DNA from: Plasmodium coatneyi
Lineage: Eukaryota; Apicomplexa; Aconoidasida; Haemosporida; Plasmodiidae
Direction of reading: 5' to 3'
DNA: 64,000 bases
Assembly (NCBI RefSeq): GCF_001680005.1
Contig: NC_033562.1
Location: 1,612,001 to 1,676,000 of the forward strand
The first letter of the stretch is position 1. The number at the start of each line of letters is the position of its first letter. The notes beneath the pieces are model-generated. The model was not told the origin of the DNA and searched no databases. It saw only the letters and a list, made by a program, of their open reading frames with translations. Shown here piece after piece: positions 38,139 through 49,813 of this stretch. Made by a program: the position numbers and the translations under genes.

Positions 38139-38804
38139 ATAGAACAGAAAAAAAAAAAAAAAACGAAAGAGAATGAATATATTAATATGTAAAAAATAAT
38201 ATGTATTACAAAGGAAGTAGCCCAAATAGTAGGGTGCACACCTTTTATGAAGGAGATATTTAGCAGTTTAAAAAATTAAGAGGGGAAAGTAATGCTCTAT
38301 GCGTTTGAACTGTACTGTGCATATTGACAATTTTTAATAATGCCCCCCTCCTTCTAATTAACAGTAAAATATAAATCAGTAGTACATGCGATGAATTACT
38401 ACTCACGGGAAAAATTATGTTCCTGTGTGCATAATGATGGATGTATATAAATCATAATGTGAATACTTCGGCTGATTATGCATAAGTCAATAATATAATA
38501 ACTGTATAATGAATGTACATGGAATATGGATATTTCTCTTTCCCGTTTTATTCTTTCAAGATATTCGCGGTTCCTATATTCGTCCCTATTAAAATATGTG
38601 TACAATGATTCTGATACTTACATGTGTACGTGTTGTTGTTACTTAAGGATTGTGGAATATGTACCATTAGGAAGTATAGGTATTTGATAATTGTAATTAT
38701 GGAATATGCATAATTTCTTACATATGCAACATGCACATAAATATATACTTCAATAATTCTAGAATGGAATTCACATTATACATACAGAAGTGTAAACATC
38801 AACA

Positions 38805-40572
38805 ATGAGTGGTGAGGTAATATAAATTACTCTTCTTCTTCACTTAAAATGGATAACTACATAATACTCCATACATAATACTTCATACATATATAGTACT
38901 TCTTACATAAGATGTAATGAATGTGTATATATATACATACATATATATATTCCACTTATAGAACAGATACGTCAAGGAATTACCTTCCCGAACAGCATAC
39001 GATGCATTCGACGGAGGCTGGAATGATTGTGCCATCCATGGAGTTGAAGCAGCTGAAACGCAGAGTGCAAAGACCGCATTGGAAACCGCAATAAATGATC
39101 ACCTAAAAGTTAAAAATGAAGTAGAGAAAATATTAAAAGCCTACTGTTATGCAACATCACAGGGGAGCGGAAGGTTTTTGTCCTCGAGTCAAGAGTGTAC
39201 CTTTTTTTATTATTGGCTAGGTGACTTAGTATGGAAAAAGGGGGCAAATGTAAATGATTCTTCCTCATTTCAGGGTCTTATGACAAAAATTTACAAAGAG
39301 TTCAAGAATGTTAATGGGGGAAAGGGGTGTACGAATCTATACCCTGGGAGGACTATTGAAAGGGAACATTTCAAGAACGGGAAAATTGTATCCGACTACT
39401 ACCAGGATAGAACAAAAATAGAAAAAAATTTATCGGCAGATAGTAATACATACTGTGAGGCATATAAAGAATACTTATTGAAAGCTGCGGAAGTCTTCAC
39501 TGCATTGTGCACAACAAATAGTGAAGGGGACAGTGAAAGGAGCACAGGGAGCCATTTCCAACAATCAGTTTGTGGGACATTTGAAGAGAAAGCGGGAGGC
39601 GTGAAGAAGAGTACCCCACAGGAGTTACTACAACAACACTGTAAATCAATACATGAAGAGGAACGTGCATTAAAAATAAAAGAGGGGGAATATGTTCCTT
39701 AAGAACTTACTCCCTTCCCGCATGCAACCGGGGTAGGAGTTGCACCAACAGCAACTCCTGGTCTAGGGACTCCTAACTACACTGAAACCATGTGCCTTCC
39801 CTTCTATTCACTTCTTAGGTAATAACGAACAACCTCAACAAGAAACTCCTCCTGCAGAAGGAACCTCCGGAGCCACCACTGGTGTAGTAGGTGAGTGCAT
39901 ATCCTAAGAAAAAAAGAAAGAAAAGGAAGGGAAGGAAGAAAGAAAGGAGGAAGGAAGAGGAATACGCTAATATTATTCCTTTTCCTTACTTATTTTTCAG
40001 CTGCAGCAGTAGGAGCAAGTGGTGATGCTGTTGATGTCGTACCTGGTGTGTCTGGTGGACTTGCTGCAGTGGGACTTCCCACAATAATGTTTCTCTTATA
40101 TAAAGTAATTGTGTCTCAACATTTAAAATATAAATAATGTAATGTATTAATATTTTCTTTCTTTGGAAAATAAATGTTAATATATGTGTTATTTATATAT
40201 GTGCTGCATGTACTTCTTTTTCTTCCCTACCCTTCGTTTTCTTCCCTTAACAATTTTCAGTACACTTCCTTATTCTCTGGGATAAAAAACTCCTTTGGAA
40301 GCAGCAGCATCAACAGTAAAAGCAATAGAAAGAGAATAACAATTGAAAGTGACTTTGATACTCTAACCGAAGACGCCACCTTAACAGAATACTCCACAGA
40401 AAGTTCAACAGTAGCTTCCACTGTAGTTTCTGCAGAAGAAGACGAATCTACCATATATGATCGTGGTAGGTCATCACCCACAAGAGGAAGAAGAAGAACA
40501 GTAGGAGCAAATAATAATGGAAGGAATGGTCAACAACAGAATAAAAATAATATCAGTTATGGACGTATGTGA
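38805..40572 (+). CDS. KIR variant protein 3, with an in-frame stop (possible pseudogene)
   Basis: Exon 1 is 38805-38816 (MSGE, donor GTAATA). Exon 2 starts at 38962 with NRYVKELPSRTAYDAF and carries CTFFYYWLGDLVW, but its frame stops at TAA 39700-39702, in the hinge. The same frame continues after the stop with hinge-like TGVGVAPTATPGLGTPNYT. A piece 39819-39890 (QQETPPAEGTSG) then precedes a 110-bp purine-rich intron (GTGAGT at 39891 to TTTTCAG at 40000). The membrane exon is 40001-40104 (VPGVSGGLAAVGLPTIMFLLYK) and the tail exon is 40261-40572 (YTSLFSGIKN to ISYGRM). The stop could be removed by an intron from GTAAAT at 39641 to TTAG at 39818, which keeps phase. Otherwise the gene is broken. 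It has one more intron than its neighbours. Confidence 0.75.
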
Positions 40573-41697
40573 TGTACCTTTGGAATGTAACACATTGAAT
40601 GTGTAATGTTTCCTTCATTAAAATATAGTAATTTACGATTTTTATACAGTTTATACATACAGTGTGTGCACATTGTGTGTGTGCAGTGTTTGTAAATTGT
40701 GTGTGTACATGTTATCAACATTAATTATGATTAACATGCAATGTGCATTATCATCAATAATTGTGCAAATGAAGGAAACAAATATAAAAAATTTCGAAAA
40801 TTTTGGATAATTTGATAATTCCCATTTTTCCATGTGATGCTCATATATTATTTAAAATAAGCACTTTATTCTTCTTCATTTTGAAATATAACATATATAT
40901 ATTATTTAAAAAATGAGCACCTTCCCTCTCACTAAAAATATATATTATTTAAACGTGAGAACTTCCATCTTTATTTAAAAAAAAAAAAGAAGAAGAAAGT
41001 GAATAATTCTACACTCACAACGTACAAAAATAATTAATGTAGATGATACCATAATGCAGAATAAAGGAACAAAAAAAAATTGATTTAAAATGCGCATAAT
41101 TATATATATGTTATGTTGTTCTTTCCACACACAAAAAAAAATTATTAAGTTAATTAGAAGTGAGTGGTTATTTTTACTAAGGAACTAATACAGGTTCTCT
41201 CTCATTATATGTGTCGCCCCCACACTCACCCTCCCTCCTTCTTCTAACGGTGTAATAAATACATTTCATACCTTCTAGAAAATACAATTATATATGTTTT
41301 AGCATTAAAAAATTAAAAAAATAAAGTTTTAGCATTTCAAATGTTATGAATATGTGCATGTGTTTGTGCATATAGGTGTACACCGGTGATCAGAATGTTA
41401 TTATTATGATAAGGGATGTGCCGCATACATATCCATTCTGCATAAATATATATATAAAGAGGACCATTTAATACATTTGTGTATAATGTGTATTGTGGCT
41501 GTTTGAGAAAAATGAACAATGTGTACAATACTGGGGGAAGGAAGAATGAAAATTTAATATTTATAAGTACAGAATGAAGGTTGTCCTTACAATTTTATTC
41601 TGAATGAATATTTAAATGCACAGAGGGGACGATATTTTCATACAAAATTCACATTATATACACAACAGAAAAAATATACAAATGTATATAAGGAAAA
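40573..41697. other. KIR3-KIR4 spacer, no gene seen
   Basis: The spacer is AT-rich. TGTGTGTGCA-type short repeats lie near 40660-40710, and a repeated TATATATTATTTAAA element occurs near 40845-40955. No coding frame is supported. Confidence 0.55.
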
Positions 41698-43253
41698 ATG
41701 GTAAAAGTAATATGGTTTATTTATTACATAGAACATGTGTTTTAATGTATATATATAACATTCTATGCAATAAAACACAATAAATTATAGAAGTAGGAAC
41801 ACATTTCTATACATATTCCTACCCCCTTTTGGCCAATTACATCCATAGGATCACTCGTGTAATGTGAATCAATTACCTTCACAAAAAATATATAAAAAGT
41901 TTCAGGATGACCAACATAAATGTGACAACATCAGAAACTGGACAACAGGAATAGATAGTATATTAGAAAATAAATTGCAGAAAGAATGGGTAAGTGGGGA
42001 CGAAAAGTATGCTACGAGAATTGCGAATGTTTGGTGTTTCATATCTAAATTAATTACAAAGAAGAACGGACAACCACCACCATGTTCAGCAATTTGTGAT
42101 TACTTCTTCTTCTGGCTGGGGGATATATTATGTCGCGACACGAAAGGGCGTAAAGGGTTTCAGGATACTATGAGGTCTATCTATTCTAAATTGAACGAAC
42201 ATGCCGTCCAATGTAAGTACGAACCTATGGGAAATACTATTGGCTGTGGTGATTTTAAGGAGAGAAAAATAATGTTCGACTATTATTACGACTACCCAAC
42301 CATATGGAAAAATCTATGGGAGAATAGCTCCTTGTGTAAAGGAAAATATGACACCTACCTAACTGGAAATGGTGTTAAGGGAGTTGGTGCAGATGGTGGA
42401 GCTGATGACGCTTATAGAAAAGTGCAAGCAAGTTGTCCAGCTGATGTGAATGATAGGTTCTGTAAAGAATTCTGGAATAAGAAGTTCCAAAATGAAAGTA
42501 TCCCAAGACCATCAGAACTGAAGTCTAAAGCAGCAATGTCCAGAGTGGAGGAGGATCTTCCATCATCAGAAGAAGAGAACCTGGATAATTGCTTAACACA
42601 GTTACTATCAGCAATTCCTGCATCATCAGAAGCAACTTCATCATCCCACCTATCATCATCACCACAACAGGGTGATGGTGGTGGAAGTGGTATCGTACCT
42701 GGTGTGGTCACTTCTGCAGTAGGCACACTAATTGGAATACCAGGGGCTGCATTCCTTCTATATAAGGTGAGTACAATTACAATTTACAAAAATATAAGAA
42801 CATAATATAACTAATATGTACACATATATATACATATATATGTATATGCACCTACATATATACATATATACCCCATATATATATATGTATATATATATAT
42901 TCTTTCAACACTAACACCCCTTCCTCCCTCCTTCAACACCACCTCCTTCCTCCTTTATTTAGTATAACCTTTTACCTTCTTGGTTTGGTAACAAATATAA
43001 AGGAGGCAGAAGCACACGAAAACAAAGATTCGTGCACAACAGATTGAACGAATTCTCAGACGACTCGAGAACAGAATATTCCACAGAAGGTGCATCAACC
43101 ATTGACTCCACAACAACAGATTCGATAACAGATGGAGCATCTACCATATATAATCGTGGTAGGTCACCACCATCACCATCACCATCACCACGTGCAGGGG
43201 GAATGGCAGTGGCAGCAAACAAGGGCAGGAATATTAGTTATCAAAACATGTGA
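41698..43253 (+). CDS. KIR variant protein 4
   Basis: The likely first exon is 41698-41706 (MVK, donor GTAATA). Exon 2 (41849-42766) starts after CCATAG with DHSCNVNQLPSQKIYKKF and holds the motif CDYFFFWLGDILC, several further Cys, a long Ser/Gly-rich hinge and the membrane segment VGTLIGIPGAAFLLYK. Exon 3 (42963-43253) reads YNLLPSWFGNKYKGG and ends SYQNM. All borders are phase 0. The product is about 405 aa. The 3' flank is nearly identical to that of KIR1. The hinge (SSSHLSSSPQQGDGGGSG) is longer than in the other copies. The frame is intact. Confidence 0.9.
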
Positions 43254-44857
43254 TGCGTTCCACCACCACCCCCTGGGGGGGAGGAAGATAAACTATAATT
43301 TTTTTTTTTTTTTTTGTAATCCTACATGTACACTATTTACACACAGTTATAAAATGTACCAAAAAGGAAGGGAAGAAAAAAAGGGAAAAAGTTTCCATCC
43401 ATGATCATATCCATGATTACATCCGTGTAATCAACCATGTAGAACATCATCGATGATGTCACATCCATGTAGATCATCAACCATGATCACATCCATGATC
43501 ATGGATGAATAACATTGTGTGCAACACACTATAATTATTCATATAATTATTTATATATAAAATAAGAATAAAATAATAAGTAAAAATAAGAAAAAAGGAA
43601 AGAAAGAGGAGGAGGAAGTTTGCTTACCCTTCTCAGAAAAATATATTTATATATTTAAAGAAAAAAAAGGAAGAAAAAATGGAAAAAAATTTATAAAAAT
43701 AACAACCTGTAAAAGGAATAAATAAACATGTTGAATCTTCAATAAAAAAAGAAGTTGACCAAACAAAGTAGGAATGAATTTAAAAAGAATTTCCCCAACA
43801 AATTAGAATCAAGTGTAAAAAAAAAAAAAAAGTTGACCAAACAACTAAGAATAAAATGAATTTAAAAAAAAGGAAATTTACCCCAAACGAGTCCAAATGA
43901 AGTGGAGGGGAAAATTGTTTTTTCGAACTTATATTAGTTGCACATAAGCATGAATATCTTGGTGAAATACAGAAGAAAAAAGAAAAGAGCAGAAAATATT
44001 AGAAGATAAAAATAAGGGTGGAACATTCATATATATGGAATGAAATCTATGCTGGAAAGAAGGCAGTAGAGGAGTGAAGTAGCTCATATAATGGAATCAT
44101 TCATATCCTAATGTAAGTGAATTATTTATAATATACATAACCAAAAAAAGGGGGACGAAAGAGAAATAAGAAAATTTTCATAATAAAAGGATTATAAAAC
44201 AAAGAAAGAAGGGAAAATAGTAGTATATTGTGGAAACTATTCTTATAAAGATACCTATATTCTACTCTTACATGTAATTTACATATAATTCGTTTATTCC
44301 TTTGTGCCATGTACAGTTAATTTATTTTGTGTATTCGAATTTTTTATTGGATAATGATGAATGTTCATATGAAGAATGGAAAGGGAAAAACTGTGCTGTA
44401 TACGAATATATATACACAGAATGTGCACGCAAAAATATAATAATACTTGAACAAAAAATCCATAAAAAATTTGCTCTCTTCCTCTATTTCTTTTTTTCCT
44501 TTTTTTCCTCTTTTCCTTTTTTTTATTTCCTTCTTTATTTCATTATTCCCATGATAAGTCGTTCCTACCTTTTTTTTTGCCTTAAATTATATGCATGTAC
44601 ACATATAATCATAATGAATTTTCGATACATATATATGGAATATAATATCGTTGCTTTTAAAAATTTAAATAACATATATATATATACTACTGAAGAAGGA
44701 AAGAATATACAAAATTCCCTATATACATATTCATATTTCATATTCATAATCATCATAAAACAAACAGAAATTTTCATATATTTCTTTTTTGAATGTATGA
44801 ATGAACAAAAATTTCAAGATATATCCATACACATAGAAAAATATACACATATAAACA
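43254..44857. other. KIR4-KIR5 spacer with palindrome cluster, no gene
   Basis: The first 150 bp match the KIR1 3' flank. A CATG/ATGATC-rich palindromic block follows at about 43395-43510, then AT- and A-rich DNA with diverged repeats of GAAGTTGACCAAAC near 43751-43765 and 43831-43843. A 229-codon plus-strand frame beginning at 44302 is AT-driven and overlaps KIR5 exon 1, so it is not called. Confidence 0.55.
43395..43510. repeat. Cluster of perfect palindromes (ATCCATGATCATGGAT)
   Basis: Repeated ATCCATGATCA and CATCCATGTAG elements surround an 18-bp perfect palindrome at 43490-43507 and a 16-bp one, ACATCATCGATGATGT, at 43444-43459. Confidence 0.85.
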
Positions 44858-46393
44858 ATGTCAACATCAACAAACGTAAGAGGAAGAATAAAAAAAAAAA
44901 AAATTACAAGTTTCCCTTTTGTGCTTGTTTAGCATTTTCACATAAATATAGTGTACGTGAAGCTTCCTGCTGGTGTATAATTGAAATATAGGAATATGTG
45001 GAAACAGCTACTTATACATTTTCACTTTTCTCTTCCAATTATTCATATTTACAGCCGCTGGATCCGAAGTATTTACGTGCACATAGGTATTTCTATGACC
45101 CACTTAAGGAAAACAGCGTCGCCGCCCAGAATTGCGAACATGACACCGAGTCCAATATACAGACCAAGCTAAATTCATGTTGCGCAGATACAAATGTGGG
45201 AGAACTTGCTCCCCAAATTAAAGGAGCCTACTGTTTTGTTTCTGGAATGAAACCATACAAGAATTATACATTACATAAGTGGCGTTGGCATTTTTTATAT
45301 TATTGGGTAGGGGACCTAATATGGAACGAACTGAAAAGTGGGGAAGATAAGGACAGCAAGTTTAGACGCTGCTTGGAGGAGGTTTGTAAAATTATAAAGA
45401 CTAAATGTCAAAGTGAAAATGCAGGCGAACGAGAGGAATGTGAAATTCCTTGTTACAGCATTGACCATAACACCTTCACCAATAGAAAAAAATTCTTTGA
45501 CTTCACCAAAAATTACAATGATATAAAGGATTATGTATGGGGAGATTCGGGTGATTGTCAAACACATTGGCCTTCTTATAAGAAGGACATTGAAACAACA
45601 TGTGAAGGTGTTAAGCAATATTGTAAAGGGGCAGGTACGGCGGGAAGGGAAGAACCAAAGGGTAAGGATGACCCATATTGTAAGAAGCCTTATGAGGACG
45701 ATAAATCTTACTGTACGGGGGCGATGCTACCAGAATTAAAGTGTAAACAACCAGTTCAAGAAATAGAGGACGATGCTACGTCATGGCAAAACCTGAACGG
45801 GTTAATTCCATTATCCGCAGCAGACGAAGCGGTCCGTTCTGCTACCATTACCTCTTCCATCTCTTCCATTCTCGGCACACTCGGACTAACGGTAGTTCCT
45901 TTTTTCTTATATAAGGTACAATTACCACAACAAAATGTACAAAATATACCTATATATATATAGGTATATATAGACCATGTGTATAATTCATATATGTATG
46001 TATATATGGTATATATACCATCCTTACACCCTTCTTTTCTTTTCCTTACACTCCTCTTTAATTCAGTATGATCTTTTACCTTCTGGGATAAAAAACACCC
46101 TCTTTGGACATAATAATAAAAATAGAAGTATAAGGAAAAGATCTACCACCGGACAACAAGAAGAAGAACAACAACAATTGGACGACTCTACCACAGAAAG
46201 TGCTTCCACAACAATAGATGATGATGATGGAACAGAATATTCCACAGCATCAGAATATGACGAACCACGACCATCACCCAGGACCACAAGAACAGGAAGA
46301 ACAGAAAGAGGAAATAGCAGACCGCAACAACAGCGACAACCACCACAAAGAAGAAGGAAAAGTCACCAAAATGTAGCTTACCACCGAATGTAA
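44858..46393 (+). CDS. KIR variant protein 5
   Basis: Exon 1 (44858-44875, MSTSTN) ends at GTAAGA. Exon 2 (45055-45915) starts after TTTACAG with PLDPKYLRAHRYFY, the start type also seen in KIR7. It carries the motif HFLYYWVGDLIW, many Cys and DDPYCKKPYED, and ends in the membrane segment SSILGTLGLTVVPFFLYK. Exon 3 (46067-46393) begins YDLLPSGIKNTLF, contains Gln/Glu and Asp runs, and ends VAYHRM. All borders are phase 0. The product is about 401 aa. Unlike its neighbours, the residue just before the FLYYW motif block is Trp-His rather than Cys. The frame is intact. Confidence 0.9.
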
Positions 46394-47347
46394 TGCGTTC
46401 CATTAAATGTGATGTCCCTCCAGTGTGAGAATAAATTAACGCAGAGTTTATGCAGTGTAAAAGGACAGAATGGTATTTCTTCCCTCATTTCTTTTTTTTT
46501 TACTTTTTTCTTCTTCTTTTTTTTTTCCAACCCATTCACTTCACTTATATATTAGTTTTACACACATGAAAGTGAGCACTTTCATGCAATATGAAAAATA
46601 GAAAACAATGAAAAGTACATAAGAAATAATAACAAACAAATAAATAAAATAAAAAAAATAACGAAATAAAAGAGGAACATAAAAAAAAAATAAAATAAAA
46701 ATAAAGAGGAACAATAACATGTTCAGTGTAATCTGTAGTACAAAGGGGGGGAAGAAGGTAAGGAGGGTGCAGGGTGAAGTCACCTCAAAAAATAGTATAC
46801 ATACATAATATATCATATGTACACACACCATTCCTTACATATATCTATATATGGGTGAGTTCCTTATTATTTCGTATATTCATAAAAAAAAAAAAAATAT
46901 ACATGGCAAAGGAAGAAAAAAGCTTATTTTTGTTATTAAAATGATAATATATATTTGTTATAAAAATGATAATATATATTTTGTTATTAAAATGATCATC
47001 CATGAATAAGGCGAAGGAAAGGAAAGGAGATGGGGGTACTATGTACATATACATATATATATACTGCACAATGCTTGTTAGAAGATATTTGATTAATTTT
47101 TTTTTATAAAAAAAAAAACAATTAAGCATAAAAATATATATGTTGACACATTTTTTTTTGGTCCAGCATGAAATGTGCCCATTGCAGGGGAAGGTAATAA
47201 TATAGTAACTACTCATTAGTGGGTGTATTGGAATATGCATAATTCTTGAATTATTTATTATATATAAAAATATATAGGAAGAAATAGCGTACATTTTTAG
47301 TACAAAAAATCATTGTATACAAAGGAATTACATACCTAAAAACACAA
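46394..47347. other. KIR5-KIR6 spacer, no gene seen
   Basis: The DNA is AT-rich with three imperfect copies of TTGTTATTAAAATGATAATA at about 46930-46997 and A-rich runs near 46680-46700 and 46887-46898. Confidence 0.55.
46930..46997. repeat. Triplicate ~28-bp AT repeat
   Basis: Three imperfect copies of TTGTTATTAAAATGATAATA-like sequence occur in tandem, the last one reading ATGATCATCC. Confidence 0.75.
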
Positions 47348-49813
47348 ATGGTAAAAAGGGAATAATACCAATTCATTTTCCTCCATTATTATTACAAAAT
47401 GTGCAAAATAATTATGTTTCATAATGTTCATTGTGTCATATAATAATGGTGGATATGTGAACATGCACACATATGTATTCTATTCATTGTATATTTTTTT
47501 TTCTTTTTTTGTTGTAGGATGCATGCTTGAATGCATTACCTTCAGTGAAGGTGTACAACACATTCAGAGGCACGGATATTAAGTGCAGTAAGGAACTAAC
47601 TTTCTTGCAGAGATATGTACAAGGTCTGGAAACCGCATTAGGAACACATACTAATATTAAAAAGCGCGCTGGGGACATTGTAAAAACTTTTTGCCACGTA
47701 TCAGAAATAAGTGAGGACGAACCATACTATAGTCGGCGGTGTGATTTTTTATATTATTGGTTGGGCGACATCGTATATAATGAACGTACAGCCTTCGGTC
47801 AATATGGATTAGTAATAAATAAAATATACACAGAGCTGGGGCACCTATTCGTAAATGGAAAATGTGAAATTAAGTACAAAGGCAGAAGCCAGCATGACTT
47901 TAAAAAGAGAAAAAACATCTTCGACTACTGGAACAATTATGACACTATAAAACAGTATTTAGAAAATGGTGATAAGGGCGGCTGTGGGGGAAAATATGCA
48001 ACCTATTTGCAGAGTGTTATTCCTCATTGGGATAATATTACTACGTCCTGCTCCAGTAAGAGTGACGGTACGGATTCGTATTGCACATTAATTAAGGACT
48101 TCCTTAATGACAAGAACAGTCCAACGACGTTAAAATCAACATGTGAATCCTTACATAAGAAAAAATTTACCTCCTTGGCAAAAGTAGCAGAAGAAGTGGC
48201 CGTAAGTTTATATATATATATGTGCAAAATAGACGGTTTAATAAGACACATATATGTATATATATGTATGTATATGTATATATGTATGTATGTACACATA
48301 TACGTATATATATGTATTTACATATATATGTATGTTATATATATGTATATGTAGGGGGGCACATAGGAGTGTGTCCATATATTCTACTTCTCTTCCAATT
48401 ACACATTTTGTAGGGTGCAGGTCCTGGTAAATTACCGTCAGAAAATGCATATGCTCTATTAGATGGAGGTCCATGGTATCAAGTACTTTCTGAAGGACAG
48501 AAGAAGCAGCATGAGGAGCAGAAAATAAAGACGCAACTGGAGGAAATATTGAAGAAGTACACAAAGATTCCTAAGTATGTGGACGTGGCTAATGAAATTC
48601 TACAGAACTATTGTTACGCATGGTGGATGAATGAAAAATTACAGCCCACGGATGATAATACACCTTGTTATTTTTTCTACTTCTGGTTGGGCACTGAAAT
48701 AAAGAACAATTTAAAGGGAACAGGAGAGAGGGATAGAAAATTGTGGGAAATCATGAGAGACATTTACATGCACCTGAGTAAGTTAGAATTAGAGGATAGA
48801 AACAAACATAAGTGCACTGATATATACCCTCAAATTAGCAGAGATTTCTTCGAAGCGATTAAAAAATTCCATGATTACAACTATAACTATAATGCTTTAC
48901 GGGAAAATCCGGAGTGTACTAAACATGTCATTCATCCAGGGAGCAGAACAGTTAAGGGGACTCCGCAGTACGGATATTCATGGTCATGTAATGAGTGTAA
49001 GACTTATACGAATGAATATTGCAAAGAATTTAAACAGAAATATATGAAGGACGGTGAAACCTGCGACCCACTGGAACTACCAAAACTAACGTGTCCACCT
49101 GTAGCAGTCAAACCAGCCACTGCTGCAAAACCAGCAACCACTGGAACTTGCAATCCAGGTTCCTGTCCAAATCCTAATCCAAATCAAGCTGGTAGTAGTG
49201 GCAGTTTTAGTGATGCTGATAGTGGTGATGCTGCCAGCAGCATCGCCCCTGCTGCGGTCTCTGGTGGACTGGCTACAATAGGAATACCAGCAGCTCTTTT
49301 CTTTTTATATAAGGTAAGAATTGTAATTACAGTAGAATTATATAAAAATATTTATTATTATTTCTTCCTTATTTAAAAATAAATGTAGAATAAACAGTGT
49401 TGTATTGTACATATATAATGAGCACATTATATATAATAATTAGTATATATACACATATATATAACACTATATATATAATACACACATATATATATACAGA
49501 ACATATTTTTACACTCTCCTTTCTTTTTTTCTCTTAGTATACCAATTTATTCTCAGGGTTACGTAACAACACCCTCTTTGGAGCTGGTAACAATAGAAGA
49601 AGCAGAAAAAAAAGATTCGCGCAAAGAAATTTCGATACACTCACAGAAAGTTCCTCAACGTTCGACTCCGCAACGGAAACCTCAACAGAAGCATCAACAG
49701 TAGGTTCTACGGATGAATCTACTATATATGATAGATCATCACCACACAGAGGGAGAGCAAACAATAATAGAAGAGAAGGAAACAGGAACAATATTCCTTA
49801 TCAACGCATGTAA
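47348..49813 (+). CDS. KIR variant protein 6 with two ectodomains
   Basis: Exon 2 (47518-48201) encodes a full KIR ectodomain (DACLNALPSVKVYNTF, CDFLYYWLGDIVY, DSYCTLIKDFLND). Instead of a membrane segment it ends AKVAEEVA at a good donor, GTAAGT. Exon 3 (48414-49313) starts after TTTGTAG with GAGPGKLPSENAYALL, a second ectodomain start, and holds CYFFYFWLGTEIK, NEYCKEFKQKYM, a Pro/Thr/Cys hinge, and the membrane segment LATIGIPAALFFLYK. Exon 4 (49538-49813) is the tail, YTNLFSGLRNN to IPYQRM. All borders are phase 0, so one protein of about 620 aa is predicted. Exon 1 is unclear; the ATG at 47348 directly followed by GTAAAA is a candidate. No start codon exon is seen between the two domains, which argues against two separate genes. 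Confidence 0.8.

Larger units (their letters stand above)
37564..38804. other. KIR2-KIR3 spacer: pyrimidine tract and telomere-like repeats
   Basis: A long TTCC/TTTCC polypyrimidine tract covers about 37700-37917, a block of CCTAACCCTT units lies near 38090-38135, and the rest is AT-rich. No gene is supported. Confidence 0.6.

Noticed and set aside
44302..44991. 229-codon plus-strand open frame upstream of KIR5
   Set aside because: It is driven by AT-rich sequence with Phe/Ile/Lys runs and overlaps the KIR5 first exon and intron in a different frame.
48222..48413. Open frame extending KIR6 exon 2 into TA-rich DNA
   Set aside because: It is intron read-through after a canonical GTAAGT donor; Tyr/Ile runs reflect TATATA repeats.
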